From an uncultured Clostridia bacterium (lineage in GTDB: Bacteria; Bacillota; Clostridia; Christensenellales; Borkfalkiaceae), in assembly GCA_905235795.1 (NCBI GenBank), contig CAJOMS010000003.1, positions 1 through 40,750 of the forward strand: 40,750 nt of DNA, given 5' to 3'. Each line of letters opens with the position of its first letter. Positions within the stretch are counted from its first letter, which is position 1. Positions 26,888 through 34,985 of the stretch are shown in pieces. Under the pieces are notes generated by a model. The model was not told where the DNA came from. It ran no database searches and saw nothing but the letters and a program-made list of their open reading frames with translations. The position numbers and the translations under genes are program-made.

Positions 26888-27688
26888 ATGAAAAAACAAA
26901 TCATTCCCACCGCGCTCGACACGTTGCTCGTTTTTACGGCAACAGCCGCCGCAACGTTTACGGCTTTGCGCTATTACCTTAAAATATTATGGCTTTCGGC
27001 GGCGCTTGCGGCGTTTATTGGCTTTGCTACGGCAACGCTTTTTTTCGTAATTTCTTACGGAAAGATAACTCGGTCCGCCATGTCCTCGCGGGATGCCGAG
27101 CAAATGGCTCGGCTTTTGGATACCCTGTGCGTCCTTTCCGCAGACGAGCTAAGCGCTTACTTCAAACGGCTGCTGCGTAATGCCGGCGTGGGAACTTACG
27201 AAGATAACGGCACCTTGGTCTTGCGGAATATAAACGCGGAATTGCGTTATTACTTCACTTTTTCCGAAGTTACCGAGGGCAAGATAGTGGAATTTTACAA
27301 GCAAACGAAAGCCGGCAGAAACGTGCTCGTCGTGGGGCGCGGCTTCGATGAAAGGACAAAAAAGCTTTCCGCTCGCTTTGCGGGTAGAATAATGCTTGCG
27401 GACGGGGCGACGCTTTACCGCGCCGCGAAAAAATACGACGTATTTCCCTCAGAATTATTGAATTTAAAAGAGCCGGAAAGGGAAAAACTCGTCCTTAAAG
27501 AAGTGTTTTGCAAAAAGCGCGCAAAACGGTATTTACTCTACGGGCTGACGCTTGAATTTTTCAGTTTTTTCGTGTTTTACCCCGTTTATTACATTTTCTT
27601 CGGCGGGGCGATGATAATGCTTTCCGTCATTTGTTTCTTCTTCGGAAACGCTCCCTCGCAGGAAAAATTCAACCCGTTCAACGTATAA
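26888..27688 (+). CDS. Uncharacterised membrane protein
   Basis: 266 aa; N- and C-terminal hydrophobic pairs flanking a soluble middle domain; RBS GAGG upstream; terminator downstream. Confidence 0.75.
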   Translation: MKKQIIPTALDTLLVFTATAAATFTALRYYLKILWLSAALAAFIGFATATLFFVISYGKITRSAMSSRDAEQMARLLDTLCVLSADELSAYFKRLLRNAGVGTYEDNGTLVLRNINAELRYYFTFSEVTEGKIVEFYKQTKAGRNVLVVGRGFDERTKKLSARFAGRIMLADGATLYRAAKKYDVFPSELLNLKEPEREKLVLKEVFCKKRAKRYLLYGLTLEFFSFFVFYPVYYIFFGGAMIMLSVICFFFGNAPSQEKFNPFNV

Positions 27689-27703
27689 GGATTTTATGTA
27701 ATT

Positions 27704-27746
27704 TATAAAGCAAGCGCCCGCGAAAATCGCGGGCGCTTGCTTTATA
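27704..27746. terminator. Long perfect bidirectional hairpin between convergent genes
   Basis: TATAAAGCAAGCGCCCGCGA - AAA - TCGCGGGCGCTTGCTTTATA: 20-bp perfect arms, 3-nt loop. Confidence 0.85.
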
Positions 27747-27759
27747 CAACGTTGTCAAA

Positions 27760-28428
27760 TTATTGCGTAACTATTCTGTCTGCCGAAAAACTCTCGGCAT
27801 TGTACCTCTTTAAAATTTCGGTAAGAGCGCGGTTTTCCTGTTCTAAAAGATCTGCCTTGCGCTTTAATTCAACGTTTTCATCGCGAACCGATCTCGAAAT
27901 GTTATCTACGAGCTTGTTTATGCTCGTTTTAAGCTGTTTCATTATTATATCCGGCACCTTCACGTCGGCACCCGAGGGGCCCGCAGGTAACGCCACGCCC
28001 ATCTCCGTAGCCGTTTTGTCGATAAGCTCGGGATCGTTTTTCAAAATATTTCTGTACTTATTCTGATACCTTAAAGAAAGCTTTTCGTCCCCGCCGGAAA
28101 GTTCGGATATAACTCTCCTGACGGACTTATTTTGCCTTTTTCCGTTTAAAATCTTGTCGATCAGGAACTTTTCCTCGTCTTTGTCAAAGGCTTTCGGTCG
28201 GCTTACTGCGGGCAAATTCTTGAAATATTTGTTTTTAAGCTCCTCGTCTTGCGAACACATGCGAATGAACTCGTAATAAAAATTTCTTACCGAACCTTTC
28301 GCCCTGCCGTGCTTTTTTGCAAAATCTTCAAAAACAACGGTCAATTTTTCATTGTTTATCTTAGCCTGTTCGGCGGCAGACGCCAATTCGGCAACTTCGT
28401 CATCGGTAAAACCCATTAACGTTTTCAT
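27760..28428 (-). CDS. Putative DNA-binding protein: two helical Myb/SANT- or RsfA-like repeats plus coiled coil
   Basis: 222 aa; two similar helical segments (FTDDEVAELASAAEQA...GSVRNFYYEFIR and FDKDEEKFLIDKILNG...LSLRYQNKYRNIL), then a heptad-rich tail (NVELKRKADLLEQENRALTEILKRY). Confidence 0.6.
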   Translation of the reverse strand: MKTLMGFTDDEVAELASAAEQAKINNEKLTVVFEDFAKKHGRAKGSVRNFYYEFIRMCSQDEELKNKYFKNLPAVSRPKAFDKDEEKFLIDKILNGKRQNKSVRRVISELSGGDEKLSLRYQNKYRNILKNDPELIDKTATEMGVALPAGPSGADVKVPDIIMKQLKTSINKLVDNISRSVRDENVELKRKADLLEQENRALTEILKRYNAESFSADRIVTQ

Positions 28429-28510
28429 ATACAGAACCTCCGTTTTTTGATGATATTAATATTGACATAAAAGCGTGATTTCATACATACATTAAACAAA
28501 GAGGTGAGAA

Positions 28511-29419
28511 ATGAAACTGTACGTTCAGGCAAACGAAAATTTCGCCATGCGCGCCGACGGGGAATTTTTGGGCAATTTTAAAACAACGGCAGCAATAGAT
28601 TCCGTCGTCCCCGCTTACTTTGAAATTTTGCCGCACTTTTTCGGGGAGCCGTTTTGCTTTTATTTAAATTACCGCCCTAAATCACACAAAAACGCCGTTT
28701 TTTACACTCTGCCGCAAGGAGACGTTTTGCTGAGCGTTACCTTTTTGCCGCAAAAAAACAACGGTTTTAAACTGCTGTATCAAACGTATTTGGAACCCCT
28801 CGACGCCTTGATAACCGTGTATCGGGACGGAGCTGTAAAGCTCGTTGCCGAAAATTCACACGATGCGGAAACGGTAAACATACCTTTTGGCGCCGAAGAT
28901 TTTGCCGCCGAAGTTTTTAACGGCGATATAGCCGTCTACTCGCGGAGCGGGCAAAAATTCGCCTGCATTTTCCGTGCCGAAGATCTTTCTCTCAAATTCT
29001 TTAAAATTGTTGACGATTTGGAATTTACCCCCGTTTTTCGCACAAAAACGCGCTTGGGCGGCATAGAGCGCACCACGGCGTTTTGCGAATGGTCGCCCGA
29101 TAAAAACGGCTTTTCGGCAAGCGTGAACAATATAGAGCGCGAGAACCCGTGGGAGCCTTCCTCAGACGAAAAATTTGCCAAACGCGCTTTTTTTGAGCGA
29201 ATACAAAACAAATTGCCCGTTGACGAGATGCTCTCGCCCGACCTTTTACCCAACAAGGACCTTTTAGCCGATTTTCTCGGTTCTTTCGACCGCGTTCTTC
29301 CGGATTTCTGCACGGAAAAAGGCGTTCTGCTTTCCTATAAAGGTGAGCAAACACGCCTTGTTAAATGTTTCGATCTCGATTTTGAAAACGGTAAAATTTG
29401 CAATTTACGTGAGATTTAG
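28511..29419 (+). CDS. Uncharacterised protein
   Basis: 302-aa open frame with RBS GAGGTG; no recognisable motif. Confidence 0.65.
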   Translation: MKLYVQANENFAMRADGEFLGNFKTTAAIDSVVPAYFEILPHFFGEPFCFYLNYRPKSHKNAVFYTLPQGDVLLSVTFLPQKNNGFKLLYQTYLEPLDALITVYRDGAVKLVAENSHDAETVNIPFGAEDFAAEVFNGDIAVYSRSGQKFACIFRAEDLSLKFFKIVDDLEFTPVFRTKTRLGGIERTTAFCEWSPDKNGFSASVNNIERENPWEPSSDEKFAKRAFFERIQNKLPVDEMLSPDLLPNKDLLADFLGSFDRVLPDFCTEKGVLLSYKGEQTRLVKCFDLDFENGKICNLREI

Positions 29420-30297
29420 GCCACTTTTAAAAGTTCTGCCGTAAACTCATCGTCATTGCCGAGCATGCCGTAAGCGGAACGCGGATCCCTATCCGAAAGG
29501 AAAGCGACCGCCACGAGATAAGCTCCCACTATAACGCCGACTACCGCCGTGCATATTACTTGCGGGGTAGTCCACATTGTGCCGCTCCCGCAATATTCAA
29601 CCAACATACCGCAAAAATTATAAATTACGTGCGCGGCTGCGGCGTAAAACACGTTGCCCGTTTTCGCTACGATTATACCGCACATAGAGCCTATCAAAAA
29701 CGTATAGCCCACCTGCAAAAAGGTTCCGCCGATATTCCCGCCGAACAGATTTACGAGATGTGTGAGCGCGAATATTCCGCCGGAAAACGCTATCGTCCAG
29801 AACACCGGCCTGCGCTGTAAAAACGCCCATTTAGGGCTTTTTATTTTTTTTATTTTTATAAGGACGAGCGGAAAAATAACGCCCCTGAAGGCTATTTCTT
29901 CAAACAGTCCCACTCCCACGCACCATAGCGTGAACGACGCTATTTCAAAAAATTTTGCATCCACGTTGCAATTTCCCGAAAAATACGAAACGAAAGGAAA
30001 GTTGTTTATTGAAATTATAAGCGCAGGCAAAACGGCGAGGTAGGCTATCGCGTTAAACTGCTTAGGCCATAGTCTGAAACCGAACTGCAACGCAAAATAC
30101 ACCATGAGTACGCAGAACAACAGCCTTTCCACGCCGTCGGCAAGTAAAAACACGAATTCGTTATCGCCCTTGTAAAACCAGCCCAGAATTATGCGCGTGG
30201 GGAAAGTTACGATGCCTATTATGAAAAGCATCATTATCGCCGCCATTTGCACGGGCTCTTTAAAAACGGATTTTCTGTACGTTTGCTTTATTTTCAT
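29416..30297 (-). CDS. CPBP-family intramembrane metalloprotease (ABI family)
   Basis: 293 aa; EEIAFRGVIFPLVL, ALTHLVNLFGG, AAAHVIYNFCG; multiple TM segments. Confidence 0.88.
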   Translation of the reverse strand: MKIKQTYRKSVFKEPVQMAAIMMLFIIGIVTFPTRIILGWFYKGDNEFVFLLADGVERLLFCVLMVYFALQFGFRLWPKQFNAIAYLAVLPALIISINNFPFVSYFSGNCNVDAKFFEIASFTLWCVGVGLFEEIAFRGVIFPLVLIKIKKIKSPKWAFLQRRPVFWTIAFSGGIFALTHLVNLFGGNIGGTFLQVGYTFLIGSMCGIIVAKTGNVFYAAAAHVIYNFCGMLVEYCGSGTMWTTPQVICTAVVGVIVGAYLVAVAFLSDRDPRSAYGMLGNDDEFTAELLKVA

Positions 30298-30302
30298 ATT
30301 GA

Positions 30303-32498
30303 TTACAGCGAAGTTACGTAATTACTCAGTTCGCTCACGATAGGCGTGCTGCCCACGGTTATTTCCGTGCGCGAAGGATTGTACATATAGAATTGGAAAG
30401 GTCCGTAGCCCGCGGCGCCTATAAGTATGGGCGACAAGCCGAGGGAAGTGTCGTCAAGCGAAATTTCAAACGGTTTTTCGATATCCGAAAATAAAGATTT
30501 TTCCATATCGTCAAGTCCGCTGAAATCCACCACGCTCAAATTTCTACCGCCGCCGTAAAACGCCACGCCGCCGTGAACGTAGTGTGTTTCGCCGTCCACC
30601 AAAACCATATTCGACTCCGGATTATGCGTAAAGTAATTTTCCATTACCCTGCTTATATCGAACAGTTGGGTGTAATCGGTGCCTGCCTCGCTCACGCCGA
30701 GGTCTATAAGCGTGGTGCTGTCTAAGCCGTCGACGGTTTTCCAATCGTAAAAACGCACGTGCCCTTCCAACTTGACCTGAGATGGATAACTCGTTGCCGC
30801 CATGCCGTAAACGTGCTTGTCGTTACGCGTAAAATCGTAAAGGTATCTGCCGGCAAAGTGCGTATCCATACCTATGCAGAATATGCCGGAAGTATAAAAG
30901 TAAGTGTTGCGCACGGTTACCGTGCTGTCAAAATTGCCCGCCAACGGGTTGCCGTTTTTATCGTATTCGGGCGAAAGATATGCGTACGCCTCCGCCTTGC
31001 TGTTCTGATTGATTCTATCGGGTATATTTTCGGCATACACGAAATTATTGCTGCCCACTTTAAGTATAAACTCACGCGCGTAGGAGAGCAGACACCCGTC
31101 TATAAGAAGATTTTTATTAGACATACTTCTCACAACCGTTCTGCCGTTCATTATCTGGCAATATTGAAGGGTAACGTTATCACCGTCCACTTCCACCACC
31201 GTGCCTACGTAATCGAGATTGGAAAGGTTGTTTACGTTATTGCAATTTTTAAGCGTAACGTTGTCTATGACCACGTCGTCGCCCTGCACCATAAAGCCTA
31301 TGTTGTCCTGCCCGAAACATCTGCAGTTGTACGCCTTTACAAAATCCAAAGGCCCGCGGAATAAATCGCCCGGCGCAAGCGAGGCAATCTGCGTATCGTA
31401 ATTTTCCATTACGTCGGAAGGATACGTGAGTTCGTGCGCGTTTATCGTGTAGCCGTTGCCGTAAACGCTCTTTCTGAAAGTAACGCCCACGTGCACTACG
31501 GCGTCATCCGCAGTATGGCTGCTGTAATTGTTAGTATATTCCTTAATATCGTAAGTGCTGGTCATGGTGGTATATTCGCAAACCACCTCACCGTTTACTT
31601 CTCTGCCGAAAAGCGCGCTGTTCTTTCTCGTAGCAAGGTTCGACTTGCTTTCAAGATTAGTCCTTAACACGGTTATTTCGGGATGTTCGGCAGAAGTGCA
31701 ATACATTAGGTCGTCGTAAGAATAGACGTTTACGCCGTTAATTAACCTGAAAAACCTCGTTGCGACGGCGTTTTTGTTTTCGGCGGCAGAAACCTTCATG
31801 ACGCCGAAGTTATCGCTGTAATTTTCGAATGCGATATTTATTTCGTTGCCGTTTTCGGTTTTGTTTACGGTTACGTTGGCGCAGCCGTCTATGCCCTCTA
31901 AAGACACGTTTACGTCCTGCGCTCCGCTTGAAGGATACACCCTCGCCGTATAAGTTTCAACGTGCTTTTGCTTTACTCCGCCCACTACGTCGTACAGGCC
32001 GAAGTATCTGTAATCGTATGACTTAATGCTGCTTTCTATGGTATCTCTACCCCTTAAAATTACGAATTTAGGCCCGTTGGAAGGGCTGTTTCCGTCATCG
32101 ACGATCAGATACGCCGTAAAGGATTTTGAAATACTCGTTCCGGGAACGGTTGCCGTAATTCCGACGAACCCCTCTTTTTCGAGAAATAGTTTTCCGTTTT
32201 CTATGCGGGCAATCGGATCCTCCGCGGTGTGTTCAATTCCATCGAAGGTCTCTCCTCCCGTTATTTCCCAAGATATATTCGTGTTATCCGCCTCAAGCGG
32301 GTAAACGTTTGCAACGAGTTCTACCCCGCTTCCCCAAACGCCTGCGGTATATTCGAACGCCTCGTCCTCCTCATAGTCCCAATCGAGCGATTCGGGGGCG
32401 AGATCTACGAACAGATTTATCGTGCGGGAAAAGCCGAATACGAGAAGCATAATGATAAACGGCAATATCATGACCAGGCTCAATATGCGTTTTTTCAT
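30303..32498 (-). CDS. Exported/membrane-anchored protein with Ig-like N-region and parallel beta-helix-like region
   Basis: 731 aa; N-terminal hydrophobic segment ILSLVMILPFIIMLLVFGF. Beta-helix-like VVIDNVTLKNCNNVNNLSNLDYVGTVVEVDGDNVTLQYCQIMNG...NLLIDGCLL. ATGA overlap with the upstream permease gene. Confidence 0.7.
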   Translation of the reverse strand: MKKRILSLVMILPFIIMLLVFGFSRTINLFVDLAPESLDWDYEEDEAFEYTAGVWGSGVELVANVYPLEADNTNISWEITGGETFDGIEHTAEDPIARIENGKLFLEKEGFVGITATVPGTSISKSFTAYLIVDDGNSPSNGPKFVILRGRDTIESSIKSYDYRYFGLYDVVGGVKQKHVETYTARVYPSSGAQDVNVSLEGIDGCANVTVNKTENGNEINIAFENYSDNFGVMKVSAAENKNAVATRFFRLINGVNVYSYDDLMYCTSAEHPEITVLRTNLESKSNLATRKNSALFGREVNGEVVCEYTTMTSTYDIKEYTNNYSSHTADDAVVHVGVTFRKSVYGNGYTINAHELTYPSDVMENYDTQIASLAPGDLFRGPLDFVKAYNCRCFGQDNIGFMVQGDDVVIDNVTLKNCNNVNNLSNLDYVGTVVEVDGDNVTLQYCQIMNGRTVVRSMSNKNLLIDGCLLSYAREFILKVGSNNFVYAENIPDRINQNSKAEAYAYLSPEYDKNGNPLAGNFDSTVTVRNTYFYTSGIFCIGMDTHFAGRYLYDFTRNDKHVYGMAATSYPSQVKLEGHVRFYDWKTVDGLDSTTLIDLGVSEAGTDYTQLFDISRVMENYFTHNPESNMVLVDGETHYVHGGVAFYGGGRNLSVVDFSGLDDMEKSLFSDIEKPFEISLDDTSLGLSPILIGAAGYGPFQFYMYNPSRTEITVGSTPIVSELSNYVTSL

Positions 32499-34174
32499 AT
32501 TTTTATCCTCCTCATTCTCTCATCTAAATTGCGCGTAAGTCTGAAAAACGCGATAGCGCAATCAATCGCGCACAGGACGAACGCTATTGCAACGGCACCG
32601 TTCGCGCCGCCTATAAACTGAGTGAATTTATACAGCGCAACGAGCGTTTTATTCCCTCCGCCTACGGTAACGTACATTGCCTCAACGCCGTAAACGAAAA
32701 ACACGAAAGCGCCCAATATTACGGAAAGTATAAGCGATTTTATTACCGCGAAAGAAACGTTGCCGTTTTCGCCGCCCGCCTTTGATACGGGGTTATTTAC
32801 GTCACTTGCCACAAGATTGATTATGGAAGCCGACGTAGCCACGTAGGTTATAAGCAACACTACAAGCCCCATTACCGCGCTTACCGTACCCGTAAATATC
32901 AAAAGGAGTACGGAAAGCAGGTCTGAAACGAGCGCAATACCAAGCGCTATGCCAACTTTTACGCCTACTTGTTTTTTGTAAGGTACGGGTATCGTCTTTA
33001 CTATCATTATTCTGTTTTCTTCGCGAGAGATCACGTCGCCCGCGCAGGTATTGCACACGCACGAATACATTACAAGTATAAGTATTGCAAACGGCACTAT
33101 GAAATTGCCGCCGAGCAGTTTGTCCACCAACTCGTTCAAAATGCCTATCGTAAGATAGCAAAACAACGGCAACGTTATCAATACCGAAAAGTAAGAAAAT
33201 AGATACGAAGGATTCCTGAAAATTTCGGTAAATTCTTTGTAAATGAGAGAATTAGTAACCGAGCGAACACGGTTTTCCCCCTCTTTTGCGCCCTTGGTGC
33301 TCCTTGAGGTATGCGCCTTTAAATAAGCGAGGTAGAAGTGCGAACTGACGAAATACGCCCCTACCGCAAACGCGGCGGTAACGATAATCGCAAGCAGGAA
33401 ATACAATACTTTGCCGAAAGCGAGGAAATTACCGAGCCAATCGGCATACAACGTGTACCCCGCAATGCGCCTTAAAACGTCTGCCACGGACTTGTTGAAG
33501 ATAAATTTCATTCTGTTTCCCAACAACATATCCGAAACCACGCCGAGCAGCTTTGAATAAGCAAAGAACAACAGCAACAAAAACGCGAGGGAGACGATCA
33601 ATACCGCTATCGGGCGTTTAAGCATAAAATTCTTGACTTTTATGAAAAACGGGGCGATGATGGCGGCAAACGAAACGACGAACAGCGACGCAACCGCCAC
33701 GGCAAGTGCCGTGCATATATAATAAAGCACGCCCATGCCGCTCATTATTCCGAAAGCTATGCAAACGGGCGCCATAAAAAACAGTGAATTTATCAGTTCT
33801 TTTATCCACAGCGCCGTAAGTTTAGCCGCAAGCATGGTTACGTTTGAAATGGGCAACGGAAGTATCACTTTTGCGTCGTCGCCGCCGTATAAAACCTGCC
33901 CGCACTTAGGCACCGAGAAAATTATCTGCGCCGTTATTGCCACCGCAATAAACAGTACGAGAATTTCATTTTGCAAATTCAGCGCGACGAATTTAGATTG
34001 AAACGCAACGAACAAATATACGAATAACGCGAGAAATACGAGGCTTATCAGCGCTGAAACGATACTGCCGAGCACGTCCTTGCCCTTTCCCTTTTTCGTT
34101 CTGAAAAGTTGCGTTGCCAACTCTTTGCGGAGAAGAACGTTAAATAGTTTCATCGCCTTCACCCGTAAGTTCAA
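32495..34174 (-). CDS. ABC-2-type transporter permease
   Basis: 559 aa with many TM segments; immediately downstream of and overlapping the ATPase gene. Confidence 0.82.
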   Translation of the reverse strand: MNLRVKAMKLFNVLLRKELATQLFRTKKGKGKDVLGSIVSALISLVFLALFVYLFVAFQSKFVALNLQNEILVLFIAVAITAQIIFSVPKCGQVLYGGDDAKVILPLPISNVTMLAAKLTALWIKELINSLFFMAPVCIAFGIMSGMGVLYYICTALAVAVASLFVVSFAAIIAPFFIKVKNFMLKRPIAVLIVSLAFLLLLFFAYSKLLGVVSDMLLGNRMKFIFNKSVADVLRRIAGYTLYADWLGNFLAFGKVLYFLLAIIVTAAFAVGAYFVSSHFYLAYLKAHTSRSTKGAKEGENRVRSVTNSLIYKEFTEIFRNPSYLFSYFSVLITLPLFCYLTIGILNELVDKLLGGNFIVPFAILILVMYSCVCNTCAGDVISREENRIMIVKTIPVPYKKQVGVKVGIALGIALVSDLLSVLLLIFTGTVSAVMGLVVLLITYVATSASIINLVASDVNNPVSKAGGENGNVSFAVIKSLILSVILGAFVFFVYGVEAMYVTVGGGNKTLVALYKFTQFIGGANGAVAIAFVLCAIDCAIAFFRLTRNLDERMRRIKI

Positions 34175-34916
34175 AGAAATATTCTTCCAGCGAGCCGTGC
34201 CCGCTGTTTTTAAACGCCGCTATATCTATTACGCCGAGTTGCTTGCCGTGGTTGATGATGACTGCCTTGTTGCATATCCTTTCCACTACGTCCAAATTGT
34301 GCGAAGAAAAGAAAACCGCGTGCCCCTTTGCCGCATGGGCGGTCATGGCCTGTTTTACCTGATGCATCATAACTACGTCCAAACCCGTCAAAGGCTCGTC
34401 GAGCACCCAAACGTCCGGCTCGTGCACGAGCGACGCTATAAGGCATATTTTCTGTTTCATTCCGTGCGAATAAGAGCCTATATATTTATCAAAAGCCGAC
34501 TCTATACTGAATTGTTTCTTTAAAGAATCGATTCTTTCTTCTCTCTCGTCGCCCACGCCGAAAACGTCCGCAATAAAGTTGACGTATTGACGCCCCGTCA
34601 TCTTCTCGTAAACCGCGTGATCGTCCGAAACGAAGCCTATGCACTTTTTAGCGGCGATAGGATCCGTATTTATGTCGTGCCCGCAAACGGTTATTTTTCC
34701 GTCTTTAAAGGGCAGCTGCCCGGTAAGGCATTTGATAGTGGTGGATTTACCGGCGCCGTTTCTGCCGATAAACCCGAATATATCGCCCTCGTTTACTTTA
34801 AGATTCAAACCGTCAACGGCTTTAACGCTGCTGCCTTCGTATATTTTAACGAAGTTTTCTATTTCGACCAAAACTTTACCCGTTGTGTCTTTTACGGATA
34901 TGGTGTCATCTATCAT
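34140..34916 (-). CDS. ABC transporter ATP-binding protein
   Basis: 258 aa; Walker A GRNGAGKSTT, signature-region YSHGMKQKI, Walker B VWVLDEPLTGLD. Confidence 0.95.
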   Translation of the reverse strand: MIDDTISVKDTTGKVLVEIENFVKIYEGSSVKAVDGLNLKVNEGDIFGFIGRNGAGKSTTIKCLTGQLPFKDGKITVCGHDINTDPIAAKKCIGFVSDDHAVYEKMTGRQYVNFIADVFGVGDEREERIDSLKKQFSIESAFDKYIGSYSHGMKQKICLIASLVHEPDVWVLDEPLTGLDVVMMHQVKQAMTAHAAKGHAVFFSSHNLDVVERICNKAVIINHGKQLGVIDIAAFKNSGHGSLEEYFFELTGEGDETI

Positions 34917-34934
34917 GTTTTCTCCTTACGCGAA

Positions 34935-34953
34935 AGGGAGGTTGACCCTCCCT
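34935..34953. promoter_or_regulatory. Intercistronic stem-loop between the surface-protein gene and the ABC ATPase gene
   Basis: AGGGAGG - TTGAC - CCTCCCT (7-bp perfect arms), with no U-run on the minus strand. Confidence 0.5.
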
Positions 34954-34985
34954 CACCGCAATGCGTAATTTAATTATTCTTTAAA

